This document shows, piece by piece, positions 23,906-39,525 of a DNA stretch of 64,000 nt (within the stretch, counting starts at the first letter, position 1; each line of letters starts with the position of its first letter). The stretch comes from Tillus elongatus. Lineage: Eukaryota; Arthropoda; Insecta; Coleoptera; Cleridae. The stretch is taken from assembly GCA_964006375.1 (NCBI GenBank), contig OZ023262.1, forward strand, positions 192,857,907 through 192,921,906, in the 5' to 3' direction. The notes under the pieces were generated by a model. That model saw only the letters and a program-made list of their open reading frames with translations, did no database searches and was not told the DNA's origin. The position numbers were made by a program, and so were the translations under genes.

Positions 23906-24034
23906 TGTTTCTTATACAGGGTGTTCGGTGAAAATGGGCCAAACTTCAGTTTTAGTTATCTCGGATAAGGTGATTTAGGTCAACCAAAGGGAAATCACGG
24001 GGGTATGTTAGTGTACAAGGTAAATAATTGCAGG

Positions 24035-24180
24035 GGCATTTCGAAGTCTTTCGGGGAATTGACAGGTATTTAGGGGAACTTCCGAGGTATTTCGGGCAAT
24101 TTCGAGGCATTTAATGAAATTTCGTGGTGTCTGTGGGGAATTTAGAGGTAATTCGCGGAATTTCAAGGTGCTTCGGGGCC
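24035..24180. repeat. Degenerate 20-21 bp minisatellite, about 7 units
   Basis: Approximate unit TTTCGAGGTATTTCGGGGAA, repeated with substitutions and small length changes. Richer in G than its surroundings. Confidence 0.7.
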
Positions 24181-24544
24181 TTTTAAACGTATATTGCATA
24201 TTTTATAAAATCTTCCACAATTTAGCAATGTTGAACTAAAAGTCGCGGAGCAGAATACCTTTTCAATTTTTTTTTGTCCTAAAATAAAATAATGACTTTT
24301 TAAATATTACAGTTTTTTCTGTTTTAAACTTTTGAGATAATTTGAAAAGGTGTTTTTGCAAAAAAAAAAAATTTTGATTAATTTATGTTTATTTCAAGGT
24401 TTATTTGTTATCTAAGAATATTTTGCTTCTTGTTTTTGCAAAGTGGGACCTATGCTATATTGTAAATGCAAATTCTGAGTAATATCGGGGAATTATTTCT
24501 GAAAGGGGAATTTTAGTGTACCATTTTTGATAGTCATAACAAAA

Positions 24545-25420
24545 ATGTAATATTATAAGGTGTGTTCGAGTGAAAAAAAAATTGAAAATTTGTGTCACCA
24601 GCAAGTTAGGGGCCACCTATGATTGTAAAACTAATTTTATAGGATACAGCTCAAGACAGTCTATAATTAACATTTACAAATTTTTTCTCGTATCTTGTAT
24701 AATAACGGATATACTGAGCTTTCCCGTAGAAATGCGTCACCCTGTAGGTATGAAAACAGATGCAAACTGAAACTAACCCCGCATATTGGTTCTACGGAGC
24801 CTAGTTCGCGATGATTTAAAGAAATCTCTTTAGAATTCAAAAGTGGTGGTCTCCTCCTTAACGAATTTTTTCTACAAGCATTCGCTAAAAATTATAGACG
24901 ATTAAACGATAAACTTTATAGTTAAAACTACTGCCAAAGCATGGGAGAAAGGGTCCATATGAAATGAATTATCTGCAAATAGTTTAGTAAAAAGGACAAT
25001 TACGGTTGAAGCTGCAAAACACTCTTCTTGCTACATTTTCTTTACATAACCCGTATTCGTTTCACGTTCTTTGCCTAAATGTTGCCAATTTTGACGTTTC
25101 AAATCGCGACTTTGACGCTTTAGGAGGAAAATCCCAATTTTTTCTTTAAATGCCTATAACTTATTTATCTTTAAACCTACAGATCTAAATTTCGGTACGT
25201 AATTTGCTTGTTATGACGCAAACCGGCCTACTAAATTTGGTTTGCAACTTTGTTATTTCCGAAGATATAAACATTTTTCGAGAAAAAACAATAAATTTTC
25301 GGGGGAAAACGAACTGATTTTCTTGGCAAACGAACTTATCCAAGCCACTTGCAAAAGGAAGGTACAAATTTGATCAAAATCGGCCCATTATTTTTTGAAT
25401 TATCGGTATATGTATATATA
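24545..25420 (-). repeat. TA-core family, reversed long-form copy
   Basis: 'gaaaatttgtgtcaccagca', 'taataacggatatactgagc', an internal B-like insert at 24760-24870 as in the 8.4-9.4 kb copy, 'aaatgttgccaattttgacg', and an A end at 25330-25410. Only a short TATATGTATATATA remains where the long tract should be. Confidence 0.65.
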
Positions 25421-25647
25421 GTTGGAAAAGTGTTATGGAGAGATCAGTATTAATTGTAAATTGAGGTGTCGAATGAAACATTAGAAGAAAGAAATGGCAG
25501 AGAAAATACATTTTTTGGAATATCAAAATTATAAAATTGTTGAATTTGGAGTGTTTTCAAGCAGTTTATGGTCGCAACTATGTATATAAAATTATATTAA
25601 GATTCAGCACAAGTCTTAAACTTATTAAATGTATGGAATAATAATAA

Positions 25648-25650
<3 letters not shown>

Positions 25651-25723
<73 letters not shown>
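25651..25723. repeat. (TA)36 microsatellite
   Basis: Joined on the right to module B, on the left to unrelated sequence. Confidence 0.95.
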
Positions 25724-25726
<3 letters not shown>

Positions 25727-25850
25727 AACTGACCCCAGATATGTGTTATAAGGGCGCCAGTTCGTGCTAATTTGAAGAATTTTTTTCAAAATTCAAAAGT
25801 CGCGATCTCCTCATGAGTGCATTTTGTAAAGAAACTTCGCTAAAATGATT
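25724..25850 (-). repeat. TA-core family, module B fragment
   Basis: 'gaaactgaccccagatatgt' to 'gcgatctcctcatgagtgca'. Confidence 0.6.
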
Positions 25851-26673
<823 letters not shown>

Positions 26674-26774
26674 GAATGTTTCTAGTACCAGTGTGATGAA
26701 CTTTCCTTTTATATGCAGAGAACTAATACAGTAGTGTAAATATACTCAATACACCTGTTGACTCTATTTTTAGT

Positions 26775-27830
26775 GAATTTTCATTAAGAAGTGAATTTCC
26801 AGAAAAAATGTTTTTAATAGCAAATATGTCTTTTTTTAAAGAAAGCAGGCATCACATTTGCTTCTCATTATAACCCGTAAAGGCGAAACAATGTACCATA
26901 TTCAATAAAAATAATTGTATTGTTTGAAAATGTACAAAAAGCTTCCGAAAGTAAACTTAAAATCTTCCTGAAAAAACTGGTTTCCCGGATAATCAACCTT
27001 ATAAGTTAATAGCAAATTGAGCTATTCAAATTTGAAGCATTTAATGAAAATTTGCTATCATAACGCACTTGCTGCGCTCCGAATTTTTTTCTTACAGACA
27101 TGCATTATATTTCGGCGGAAAATGCAAAAATTCAATAATATCAGGCGTCTTCGATTAAAAAAAAAAGAAATAAAATTTGTATCACCAACGACTTATGGGC
27201 CAGCCTGTTATTGTAAAAATAATTTTTAAAGATTAAGCTCAAGACGCCCTAGAGTTAACGTAAACAATTTTTCTCGCATCTTGTATAATAACGGATACCT
27301 TTATCGATTTCTTACGAAAATTCGCTAAAAATTATATACCATTAAGCGGTAAACTCTATAACTAAAATAACTACCATAGCATCAAAGAAAGGATTTGAAA
27401 AGACTTTCCTGGAAACATTTTTGTAAAATGAAGAGCAATGACGCTTGAAGCTGAGATTTCAGGGTTTGTCAAACATTCTTCTTCTGAAATGTTCTTTACA
27501 TAACCCGTATTAGTTTCAATTCTGTGCCTAAATGTTACCAATTTTGACGTTTAAAATCGCGACTTAGACGTTTTGAGGAAAACCCCAATTTCTTTAAATG
27601 CCTATAACTTTTTTGTCTTCTAACTGCAAGATCTAGACATCCGTACGTAATTTACTTTTAATGATATATATCCGCGTGCCAAATTTGGTTGCCCTTACTT
27701 TGTTATTTCCGGAGATATAAAAATGTTCCGAAAGAAAATGATAAATTTTTGTGGAAAAACAGGACCAATTTTCCTGATTAACGGACCATAATTTTTTGAG
27801 TTATCAGTGTCATACACACAGACACACGAA
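26775..27830 (-). repeat. TA-core family, reversed long-form copy
   Basis: C centre, C end at 27040-27085 ('cataacgcacttgctgcgct'), middle ('cgacttatgggccagcctgt'), A end at 27810 ('attttttgagttatcagtgt'), then a (CA)n patch at 27812-27862. No long (TA)n here, which suggests (TA)n and (CA)n are alternative states of the same site. Confidence 0.65.
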
Positions 27831-27862
27831 CGCGCGCTCACACACACATACACACACACAGG

Positions 27863-29218
<1,356 letters not shown>

Positions 29219-29298
<80 letters not shown>
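29219..29298. repeat. (TA)40 microsatellite
   Basis: Between module B and module D. Confidence 0.95.
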
Positions 29299-30780
<1,482 letters not shown>

Positions 30781-31565
30781 TGGAAAGCTTCCAGGCTGAC
30801 TAGATATCAATATATCCTCGTATACAATTTCTGGTGTTGGGAATCCTGTTATTATTACTGCTTTTAAACACAGACTTGCCTATTTGAATTACGTACGCTG
30901 GCAAGATTCACCACGAGTTTCATAATAGTTGCCGTTATACTATTGTATTTCAACAATAATTCTGCATTCTTGTAAACAATCGAAAAACCTCCAGAGAATA
31001 ACTGTGGCTGTATGCCAGTAATGAAGCTCCAAGTATAATTTAAACAAAGGCCAATAAGTAAATGTCTGACACGAAATGGGCGGGCATTGTTGAGCCGTTG
31101 ATGTAGACGGACAGCAGCCTGGGACTACATGATGGAGCAATAGGGCCAGTGTCCAATATGTGACGCGTTCTATAAATACGTTTGGGATTGCGATTTACGA
31201 CTCAAGCGGGCTAATAGGATTTGTAAGTTAGTAGACAATAATTAAGCTGTGCAATAAGTTAGCAGAAACAGCGGATGCTAGTTCGCTCTATATTCCTGTA
31301 ATGCACACTGGCTTGTTCATTTCACACCTGAACAGACTATAAGACTTTGTATATAATGTGTGTGTGAAAGCTGGGAGCTTGCAACACTGTTACATGGCTG
31401 ACTCAAGGAGATAACGTAAATACACCATGCAAAATTTACCACATGAAAACATCTTACAAACCCCAAAACAAAGACTTTACATGCGATAATTTGTTGCGGA
31501 GTATTAGCCACCACTCTAGCTTTTTTATGATGGTATCTACTGGTATAAGCATGTACACTATTTAA
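30781..31565. other. No recognisable gene
   Basis: Unique-looking. Two antisense frames (66 and 86 codons) without recognisable motifs. Confidence 0.4.
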
Positions 31566-32413
31566 AAATAATAGCAAATTGAGCTATTCAAATATGAAGC
31601 ATTTGATCAAAATTCGCTACCATAACTCACTTGCTGCGTACAGAATTTCTTTTCTCACAAACATGCATTATATTACGATGGAAAATGCAAAAATGCAATA
31701 ACATAAGACGTGTTTGATTAAAAAAAAAGAGAAAATTTGTATCACCAGCGACTAATGGGGCAGAAATATTTTTTTAAGATGTAGCTCAAGACACCCTATA
31801 ATTCATGTATACAATTGTATTTCGTATCTTGTATAATAACGGATATATTGAGCTTTATTGATTTTTTACGAAAATTTGACAAAAATTATATACCATTAAA
31901 CGATAAACTTTATAGCAAAGGCTACTGCATCAGAAAAAGGGTCTATTTTAAATGAATTTTCTGGAAATATTTTAGTAAAATGAAGGACAATGGCGGCTGA
32001 AACTAAGACTTCAGGGTTTGTAAAACATTCTTCTTGAGACATTTTCTTTCCATAGCCCGTATTAGATTCAAGTTCTTTGCCTAAATGTTGCCAATTTTTG
32101 ACGTTTTACATCGCAACTTTGACGTTTTGAGGAAAACCCCAATTATTTTTTATTTAAAAGCCTATAACTTTTTAGTCTTTTGACCTACAGAGCTTAATTT
32201 TGGTAGGTAACTTACATATAATGATATAAACCCGCGTACCCTTACTTTGTTAGTTCCAGAGATATACATTTTTTTCGAAAGAAAACACAAAATTTTTCAT
32301 AAAAAGCTGGGCAGATTTTACTGGCTAACGAACCTATCTAAGCAATTTGCAAAAGGAAGGTACTCACCAAATTTAATCAAAATCGACCCATTATTTTTTG
32401 AGTTATCAGTGTG
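31566..32413 (-). repeat. TA-core family, reversed long-form copy
   Basis: C end 'caaaattcgctaccataact', middle, and A end 'attttttgagttatcagtgt' at about 32393-32412, followed by (CATA)n 32414-32442 in place of (TA)n. Confidence 0.7.
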
Positions 32414-32441
32414 ATACATACATACATACATACATACATAC

Positions 32442-32874
32442 ATAAAATTTGGCATGTACCTTTCTGTAAATGGCTTGGATAAGTTCGTTAGTCAGGAAAA
32501 TCGGACGAAGTTTTCCGGAAAAATTTTGAGTTTTCATTCTAAAAATTTTTTATTTCAAAAAGTAAAAAATCTATAATAACCAAATTTGGTAGGTAGGTTT
32601 ATGATATAAAAAGTAAACTATAAACCAAAATTTAGATTTATATGTTGCAAGAAAAAAAAGTTATAATAAAATATTTTGTGCCAGATCATTTCTATGAAAA
32701 TTTGCTACCATAACGCACTTGCTGCGCCCAGGCTTTTTAGTGAATTTTCTAAAAAAAATTCACTAATGAGGAGATCCCGACTTTTAAATTTTCAAAAAAT
32801 TTCTTCAAATGTGCGCTAGTGAGGCCCCCCAGAACACATATCCGGGGTCAGTTTCAATTTTTATATGTTTATAT

Positions 32875-32968
<94 letters not shown>

Positions 32969-33402
32969 CATATAAACATATAAAAATTGAAACTGACCCC
33001 GGATATGTGTTCTGGGGGGCCTCACTAGCGCACATTTGAAGAAATTTTTTGAAAATTTAAAAGTCGGGATCTCCTCATTAGTGAATTTTTTTTAGAAAAT
33101 TCACTAAAAAGCCTGGGCGCAGCAAGTGCGTTATGGTAGCAAATTTTCATAGAAATGATCTGGCACAAAATATTTTATTATAACTTTTTTTTCTTGCAAC
33201 ATATAAATCTAAATTTTGGTTTATAGTTTACTTTTTATATCATAAACCTACCTACCAAATTTGGTTATTATAGATTTTTTACTTTTTGAAATAAAAAATT
33301 TTTAGAATGAAAACTCAAAATTTTTCCGGAAAACTTCGTCCGATTTTCCTGACTAACGAACTTATCCAAGCCATTTACAGAAAGGTACATGCCAAATTTT
33401 AT
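32442..33402. repeat. 961-bp near-perfect palindrome around (TA)n
   Basis: Left arm 32442-32878 and right arm 32968-33402, about 435 bp each, are almost exact reverse complements. Each arm holds part of A, a C end ('cgcacttgctgcgcccaggc' left, its inverse right) and module B. The centre is (TA)n 32879-32967. The right arm then continues past the symmetry into further A sequence. Confidence 0.85.
32879..32967. repeat. (TA)44 microsatellite
   Basis: Centre of the 961-bp palindrome. Confidence 0.95.
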
Positions 33403-33435
33403 CAAAACCGGCCTATTATTTTTTGAGTTATCATT

Positions 33436-33532
<97 letters not shown>

Positions 33533-33655
33533 GAAACTGACCCCGGATGTGGGTTCCAGGGGTCCTAGTTCGCGCTTATTTGCCAAAATGTTTTCAAAAT
33601 TCAAAAGTCGGGATCTTCCTATTAGTGAATTTTTTCCACGAAAATTCACTAAAAA
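33108..33655 (-). repeat. TA-core family, short-form copy
   Basis: C end (gcctgggcgcagcaagtgcg), direct join to A, (TA)n, then B ending in gtgaattttttccacgaaaa. Same modular order as 7105-8180 but with a single A unit. Confidence 0.75.
33439..33529. repeat. (TA)45 microsatellite
   Basis: Between A and B of the short-form copy. Confidence 0.95.
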
Positions 33656-34450
33656 CATAAGTAAAATTATACATAAAAAGTCGTGACGCAGCAAATGCGT
33701 GATGGTAGCGAATTTTCACAGAAATAAACTACAGAATTTTTAAAATTTTTATATATCTACATTGAAACTGACGTTGGCAAACTTATAGTTCAGTTCTCCT
33801 AACCAGCCACATTCTTGCGCACACGAATTTCCGTATTGTTGGTTATACGGCGTTTCCACTTACTTTTTTTACCGATTTAATAAGGTATTAGACTAACTGT
33901 CCGCGATTATAAATTTTATGGGTCCTAATTCACGCAAATCGAAGAATTTTTTATTAAATTCTAAAGTCGCGCTATCAATTGGCGAGTCGTAGATTAATTT
34001 TCATGTCATACTTGTTCTCCAAAAATATTATATTCTTTGTTCGTTTAAAAATCATCAAATGGTTTATCAATCTTTCGCTCTAACCAGTGATTCATCCAGA
34101 AATAGATCCGTCCGGCGTTGCATAACTTCGTCGGCATTAATTCAAACTGCTGCCAAAACATCACAAAAAATTCCATTTGAATGCATTTTCGGACAACTTG
34201 TCCTCCACCAACCATACCAGTTCCAGGTTTTGTGTTTTAAATCATAAATTTCGGCGTTTATTTTGCTTTGTGATTGGCGAAGACTTGCAGGCTTACCGTT
34301 TATTATAAAGAAATTATTTATTATTATCTTGCCTATCTTATAAATTTCAAAATAAAAAAATATATCATATTCGTATGTATAAAAGAACTCGTCTATCAAA
34401 CAGAATCGCTTTCAGAGGAGACTCGTCACCCGATTTATCTAAAATGACCC
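33656..34450. other. No recognisable gene
   Basis: Starts with one more C-end echo (33688 'gacgcagcaaatgcgtgatg'). The 34059-34399 frames on both strands carry no motif that I recognise. Confidence 0.4.
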
Positions 34451-34454
34451 AGGA

Positions 34455-34586
34455 ACGATTTTTAGTGAATTTAAAAAAAACACTAATGAGGAGATCCCGA
34501 CTTTTGAATTTTGAAAAAATGTATTCAAATGAGCGCTAATTAGGCCCCCCAGAACACACATCCGGGGTCAGTTTCAATTTTTATAT

Positions 34587-34654
<68 letters not shown>

Positions 34655-34855
34655 TTCAAGTTTACTTTCGGAAATTTTTGTACATTTTCAAACAATAAAG
34701 TTATTTTGATGAAACATGGCACAATGTTTTTACTATATAGGTTATACTGGTAACCAAATTTGATGCCTGCTTTCTTTAAAAAACACACATATTTGCTATT
34801 AAAAAAAAAATTATGAAAATTTACTATCATAACGCACTTGCTGCGTCCAGAGTTT
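34455..34855 (+). repeat. TA-core family, B-(TA)n-C composite
   Basis: B (34463-34588), (TA)32 at 34590-34653, then directly into the second half of C ('caagtttactttcggaaatt') to its end 'cgcacttgctgcgtccagag'. Module A is absent. Confidence 0.7.
34590..34653. repeat. (TA)32 microsatellite
   Basis: Junction of B and C in the composite copy. Confidence 0.95.
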
Positions 34856-35121
34856 TTTAAAATAATTTTTCCAGTCTTTCTGGCCTCTAGCTACATGGTA
34901 TCGGTTTGCACTCTACACAGTATTTTACAATGTTTTAAGGCGCTATGGTAAAGCCCCCCGGGCCCTATCGTAAAATAAGATTGCTTTTTCTCAGCCTTTA
35001 AGAATCATATCAAAACAAAAAGTTAAAACAGTTTATCGCCTACAAAATTATGAGGGGTGTAAGTCTCATCGTTGACTGCCGATCCTACTCTCTAGCTCAA
35101 AGACTATTATAGACTATTGCC

Positions 35122-35687
35122 CAGTTTCACAAAACGCGATTAAATATTTAACGGCCGGTTAGTTGTGTGTGTGTGTTTTGTTTCTTTAACGTCGGTCTAT
35201 TTCCGCGACTATCGCCAATCACCGACGCCAGGGAGCAGTTTCACCTCACTATCCTGGAAATTTTGCCGAACCCCTGCCTTTCTGTAAGGAGAGTAGGGAT
35301 CTTTAACGTGCCCAACATCGCATGGACACGGGACCGACGGCTTTACACCCCCTCCGAAGGGCGAAACGTGCAGACATTCAACTTGCTCAAATACAATGCC
35401 AGAACCTCGGTTGATGTTAATATTACAGTTTGTACTGAAAAAGTGAAAGGAGTACCCTGGGATCGAACCCAATACCCTTCGGTTCAGAGGCACACGTTCT
35501 TACCCCTGAACCACCGAGGTTCTGGCCGCTTAGTTAATCAAGGCTCTATACAACAGAATACAATCAATCAGAGCTTCAAAGTATTTGGCCGTCATGGCAA
35601 AAACATGAATCATAGTCTGCGATTGGTCGTCTTAAGTCTTGATTAACTATTCGTCCATTAAATGTTTAATCCAGCTTTGTGAAACTG
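35122..35687. mobile_element. MITE copy split by a SINE
   Basis: Left piece 35122-35164 and right piece 35524-35687 together match the 185-bp MITE at 4120-4304 (CAGTTTCACAAA ends on both sides). Confidence 0.8.
35165..35523 (-). mobile_element. tRNA-derived SINE with 12-bp target duplication
   Basis: Most intact copy. Minus strand: head with GGTGGTTCAGGGGTAAGAAC and GGGTTCGATCCC (A and B boxes), body, and a (GT)n-rich tail. Flanks ggccggttagtt (35153-35164) and ggccgcttagtt (35524-35535) differ at one of 12 bases, the expected mark of LINE-driven insertion. The MITE is therefore older than this SINE. Confidence 0.85.
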
Positions 35688-36649
35688 TGCAAATGTCTTT
35701 ATCATGCCACGATAAAAGGCTTGTTTAACTACCAAATCATCACTGTGACGGTTGTAAGAAAAAACTATTAAAGTTTTAACTAAGCGTTTTGGTGCTTCCT
35801 AAAAAGCTCTATGTTTGTGACATTAAATAGATGTTATTTACCACACACTCTTTCGCGGTCCCTTTTGGCTTTCAGTGCAGTCAAGTTCTTTTTTTTAACG
35901 CTTGTAAAAATTTTCTTTCAACTTGAATGTTTTACTTCGACATAATACAATAAACCTAAGCAAATGTCTACCAAACATGGTTAAAATAATTTTGTTTACT
36001 TTGATTCAATATATTAACACCACTTTAAGGCTTAGTAAACTGCAATAGGATCAGTTGGCCTGCTAGGTGAACGTTTTCACAATATTTCAAACATGGCGAC
36101 TTAGAAAATACCATAATAGCCAGCCATTGGATGTTTTACCCTATCTGTTTTGTTCTTTTTTTTGCAAACAGTTACTTGGCACGTGAATTCCACACAATAT
36201 AATATAAGAAGGTAAAAAGGCGTAACTACGGCGGCAACATGAAAACTTTGAGAAATAGCTGGCAAAGAAGAGGATTTGTACAAACAATAGAAAGAGAACT
36301 CAAAGTGGAGGTTTCATGGAACAAGATAAAAACGTATTTCAAAAACCATTATAATATCTCATTATTCGCTTTAGGCAAATATTTGTGTAAACATTTTCTT
36401 TGATATCATGTTACAGAAGCGCCTGAGAAAAGCCGATACTGCTGCTGCGAAAATACCTGTTGTACTTTGAGGATTACATTCCAGTTTTGTTTTTGTTATG
36501 AGTTGTCTGGGCCGTTAGATGTTCAGATTAAAAGAAGCGCTAATTGATGTAAAAGCAAAATTTATTGTGTTATTTTAGTAAACAAAGTATTTTAGTATGA
36601 AAAAATGATATCAGTTTTGGCTGTAAAATATGTATGTTCTGTTACTTCT
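35688..36649. other. No recognisable gene
   Basis: AT-rich. One 60-codon antisense frame without motif. Confidence 0.4.
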
Positions 36650-36772
36650 TTGAGCGAATTTTTATTTTAAAAAATTCGCCAATAGCGAGGTACTGATGGT
36701 GAGACTTTGCAAACTTTTTTTCAAATGAGCGCGATTTTGGGTCCTTAAAACCCGAAACCAAGATCCGTTTGA

Positions 36773-36858
<86 letters not shown>

Positions 36859-37150
36859 AAAAGTTATTAACCGATTTTGATGAAACTCGGCAAGAATCTT
36901 TATCTTATTAATAGCTTGGATGAGTTCGTTAGCCGGTCCTATGAAACCAGTTTTTCTTAAAAAAAAATTAAAATAAATTGTATCTAAAAAAGTAACAAAG
37001 CTAGTTTAATGAAATTTGGTCAATATGTTGCCCTCATATGTAGGTACCTTACTACATCAAAATTGAACTTTCTAGGTTTATAGAAAATTGAGTTATACAA
37101 ATTTGAAGCATTTAATAAATTCGCTACCATCACGCACTTACTGCAATTTT
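36650..37150 (+). repeat. TA-core family, diverged subfamily copy
   Basis: B variant ('caatagcgaggtactgatgg', as in the hAT-nested copy), (TA)n, A variant ('agcttggatgagttcgttag'), and C end 'ctaccatcacgcacttactg'. The shared B variant defines a subfamily. Confidence 0.6.
36775..36856. repeat. (TA)41 microsatellite
   Basis: Centre of the diverged subfamily copy. Confidence 0.95.
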
Positions 37151-37539
37151 TATACATGTTGTGTAAATACAGTTGTAAACAATTTTGCTGATTACATTTC
37201 AGAATATGTTGTTATGAAACTACCAAGTGTTCTATCTGAACAATATCACTCGTCGAAAAAGAAGGTCTAAGGTAGTTTTAAGCATATAATTAGAAAGTTG
37301 GTATTGTGGAGGCCGCCTCTTGATGAAAATCCCTTGTCAAGTTAGAGAAACAAACACATTGATTTACACTATTATTAGTAATAGTGTAGCTTAATTTATT
37401 CATTTCTCTTGTTTAAATAAGTTGGTAGATATATTTAAAACAAAACGTAAATGAAACTCGCCAAAATTAACTGCTCGTCCTTCGTCACGATCCTTTCTTT
37501 GCCTGTTTCACCCCTTACTACTTGATGGTTCTGTGACGT

Positions 37540-37710
37540 TACCGGGTTAAGTACAATTTGGAAAACCCAACTCAGCACAATACAGTTGCTAAAGCTGACG
37601 ATCGTTTCGCTAACAAAGTTAGCGCCATCAGAGGGATGAATAAACTAAGCGAATAGAAACTAGAACTACTTTTTATATGGTATTTGCCAAACAGTTGCAA
37701 GCAGCGTCCT
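37540..37710 (-). mobile_element. Inverted Penelope-like terminal repeat
   Basis: Reverse complement of the type of sequence at 37990-38160 ('gcaactgtttggcaa', 'attcgcttagtttattcatc', hammerhead motif). Lies head-on against the plus-strand ORF end that starts at 37714. Inverted terminal-repeat pieces are a known habit of Penelope-like elements. Confidence 0.6.
37594..37637 (-). ncRNA. Hammerhead ribozyme-like motif
   Basis: Minus strand: CCCU, CUGAUGG, fully paired helix II CGCUAAC-UUU-GUUAGCG, AAAC, GAUC, GUC, AGC. Best helix II of the three copies. Helix I is poor, and one extra base beside helix II departs from the canonical core. Confidence 0.5.
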
Positions 37711-37713
37711 TAG

Positions 37714-37887
37714 CATATTTGGGCTAATAAGCATGATGTAGATAAAGAAAACCTCAAAAGTTTCAGGCATTCGTGTCAATTGGATATTTACGAAAGTATA
37801 TATAGCTTTAAAAATTTCAACAAAAATGTTACAATAAAAGGAGTAAGTTCGGTTCTATATAATCCATTGTGTGAACTGTTATTTTAA
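37714..37887 (+). pseudogene. Penelope-like element, C-terminal end of ORF
   Basis: 57 codons, HIWANKHDVDKENLKSFRHS, then QLDIYESIYSFKNFNKNVTI and onward to TAA at 37885-37887. Shares HIW-NK-DKENLK and Y-SI with 18587-18733. Resembles the end of the endonuclease region of Penelope-like retroelements. Cut at its 5' side exactly where the inverted terminal repeat begins, so the copy is a short insertion and non-functional. Confidence 0.65.
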
Positions 37888-38165
37888 TAATCAGTGTGTC
37901 CTTCTTAAAAATAATATTTGATAACGACACACGGTTTTACAAAAGCATGTATGCAATTTTAATTACAGGTATTTAAGACACAACAGAGAAGGTCTGTCTG
38001 TATACCTTCTTAGAGGTCGCAACTGTTTGGCAACAAACATATAAATAGTAGTTTTAGTTTTTATTCGCTTAGTTCGCGAACTATGTTAGAGAAACAATCA
38101 TCAGGTCTAAAAACTGTATTGTGATGAGTTAGGTTCTCCAATTTGTACTTATCAGTGCTCATCAC
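37888..38165 (+). mobile_element. Penelope-like 3' tail with decayed hammerhead
   Basis: Colinear with the reversed tail at 9665-10010. At 38060-38100 only the distal half of the ribozyme motif survives (ATGTTAGAGAAACAATCATC); the CUGAUG half is deleted. Confidence 0.6.
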
Positions 38166-38359
38166 AGGTTCCGATCTTCACTCATCGTTACCGGACAGCT
38201 ATACTTTTTCACATTCCTCATATAATTTGACAATTATTTAGATTCTACTATTAAATAGATTTTAAAAGTCAAGGTTCAAGTTTTTTAGACAAACTAGTTT
38301 AAATGAAAAAAAAATAATAGATAAATGATTATTTTCAGATCCTTTATATAAAATACATC

Positions 38360-38855
38360 TAGTGCTGTCGATTTTACTTCTTTTGATCACAAAAAAAGAA
38401 GCTGGAGATCTCATCCTCTTTTATCTGTCTGCTATCATCGTCATTGCTCCTTAAAAACTGCTTTGTTAGTTTCTCCACCACCTACTTTTTATTGGTAAAC
38501 TCGTTCGGCATAAAAAAGCATACCGTCCTGGTGACAAATTATTTACGTGTCAAATAATTCGCCAAGAGTCCTAGTTTCTTTCTAAAGCGTATACTTTCTT
38601 GTTTGTCTTATATAGGAAACATATATGGCTGTCAATTTTAATTTTTTCGTTCACAAAAAAAGGTTGGAGGTATCAGCCTCTTCTACTAATTCTAACACAA
38701 TCATTGCTCTGCAGAAACTGGTTTGTTGGTTCCTTCACCGGCGACCTTTTGTTAGTGAACTTGTTTGGTCAAAAAGCACGTGAATCTTGTTCCAAATTAC
38801 CTACTTGTCAAACACTTCGCTACGAAATCTCGTTTTCCTGTAAGGCATACCTTTG
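38360..38855. repeat. Old tandem duplication, two units of about 265 bp
   Basis: 38360-38590 and 38628-38855 align along their length (ctgtcgattttacttctttt with ctgtcaattttaattttttc; ccaccacctactttttattg with tcaccggcgaccttttgtta). Strongly diverged. The 88-codon frame at 38599-38865 shows no known motif. Confidence 0.55.
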
Positions 38856-39130
38856 CGGTGGATAGATTTTCGAAAACCTATACACTGCAGCATTTTTAAA
38901 AGCAACATTTGGGAAAACAAACAATTTCGTGTAATTTTCAAGAAACGAGAGGCTTCGCCTTTGACGAACACTTTTGTCAATACGCACATAATTAATTTTT
39001 GAAAACCCTTATTAATATGGGTTTAGTTTATACTTGTATGAAAGCAACCTTGCTGACATAATTATTGTTACTTTTAAAATGTATTGTAATAAGTCACTTT
39101 CATCAAAGTGTACTTATTGATGCCCAAAAT

Positions 39131-39458
39131 ATAAGGCTAGATGCATTCTCACCACAATTATAACAGCAGACCTGTTTCGCTCTAATTAGGGCTCGTCAGT
39201 ACGGCATACTAATTGCAGCGAAAATACATCTATAAAATAATACGGCTATGGTAGCCAGCCCTCCAAAACTAAGTGAGATGTAAGACACGAAACACGTGCC
39301 GCCATCTGGTTGCGGAACCAAGTAGTATGTTGTCTCGGCAGCTCCAACTAACACAATGTTAAAAAACAGAGACTGTATACAACCAACTAACATTTAAGTA
39401 AATTGTGAGCCCTGGCCCAATTATACCCTAATATAGGGAGAAAGTATGTAACGCTCGA
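39131..39458 (-). repeat. R2 repeat, reversed unit
   Basis: 'gatgcattctcaccacaatt' through 'gccgccatctggttgcggaa' to 'cctaatatagggagaaagta'. Reverse complement of the next unit, giving a head-to-head pair. Confidence 0.7.
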
Positions 39459-39525
39459 TGCCTTCTCACTACAGTTAGAAATGCAGACCGGTTTCGCTCT
39501 AATTAGAGCTCATCATGGCATAGCC

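Noticed and set aside
34059..34399. Overlapping frames on both strands as a host exon
   Set aside because: No motif, no convincing splice sites and both strands equally open.
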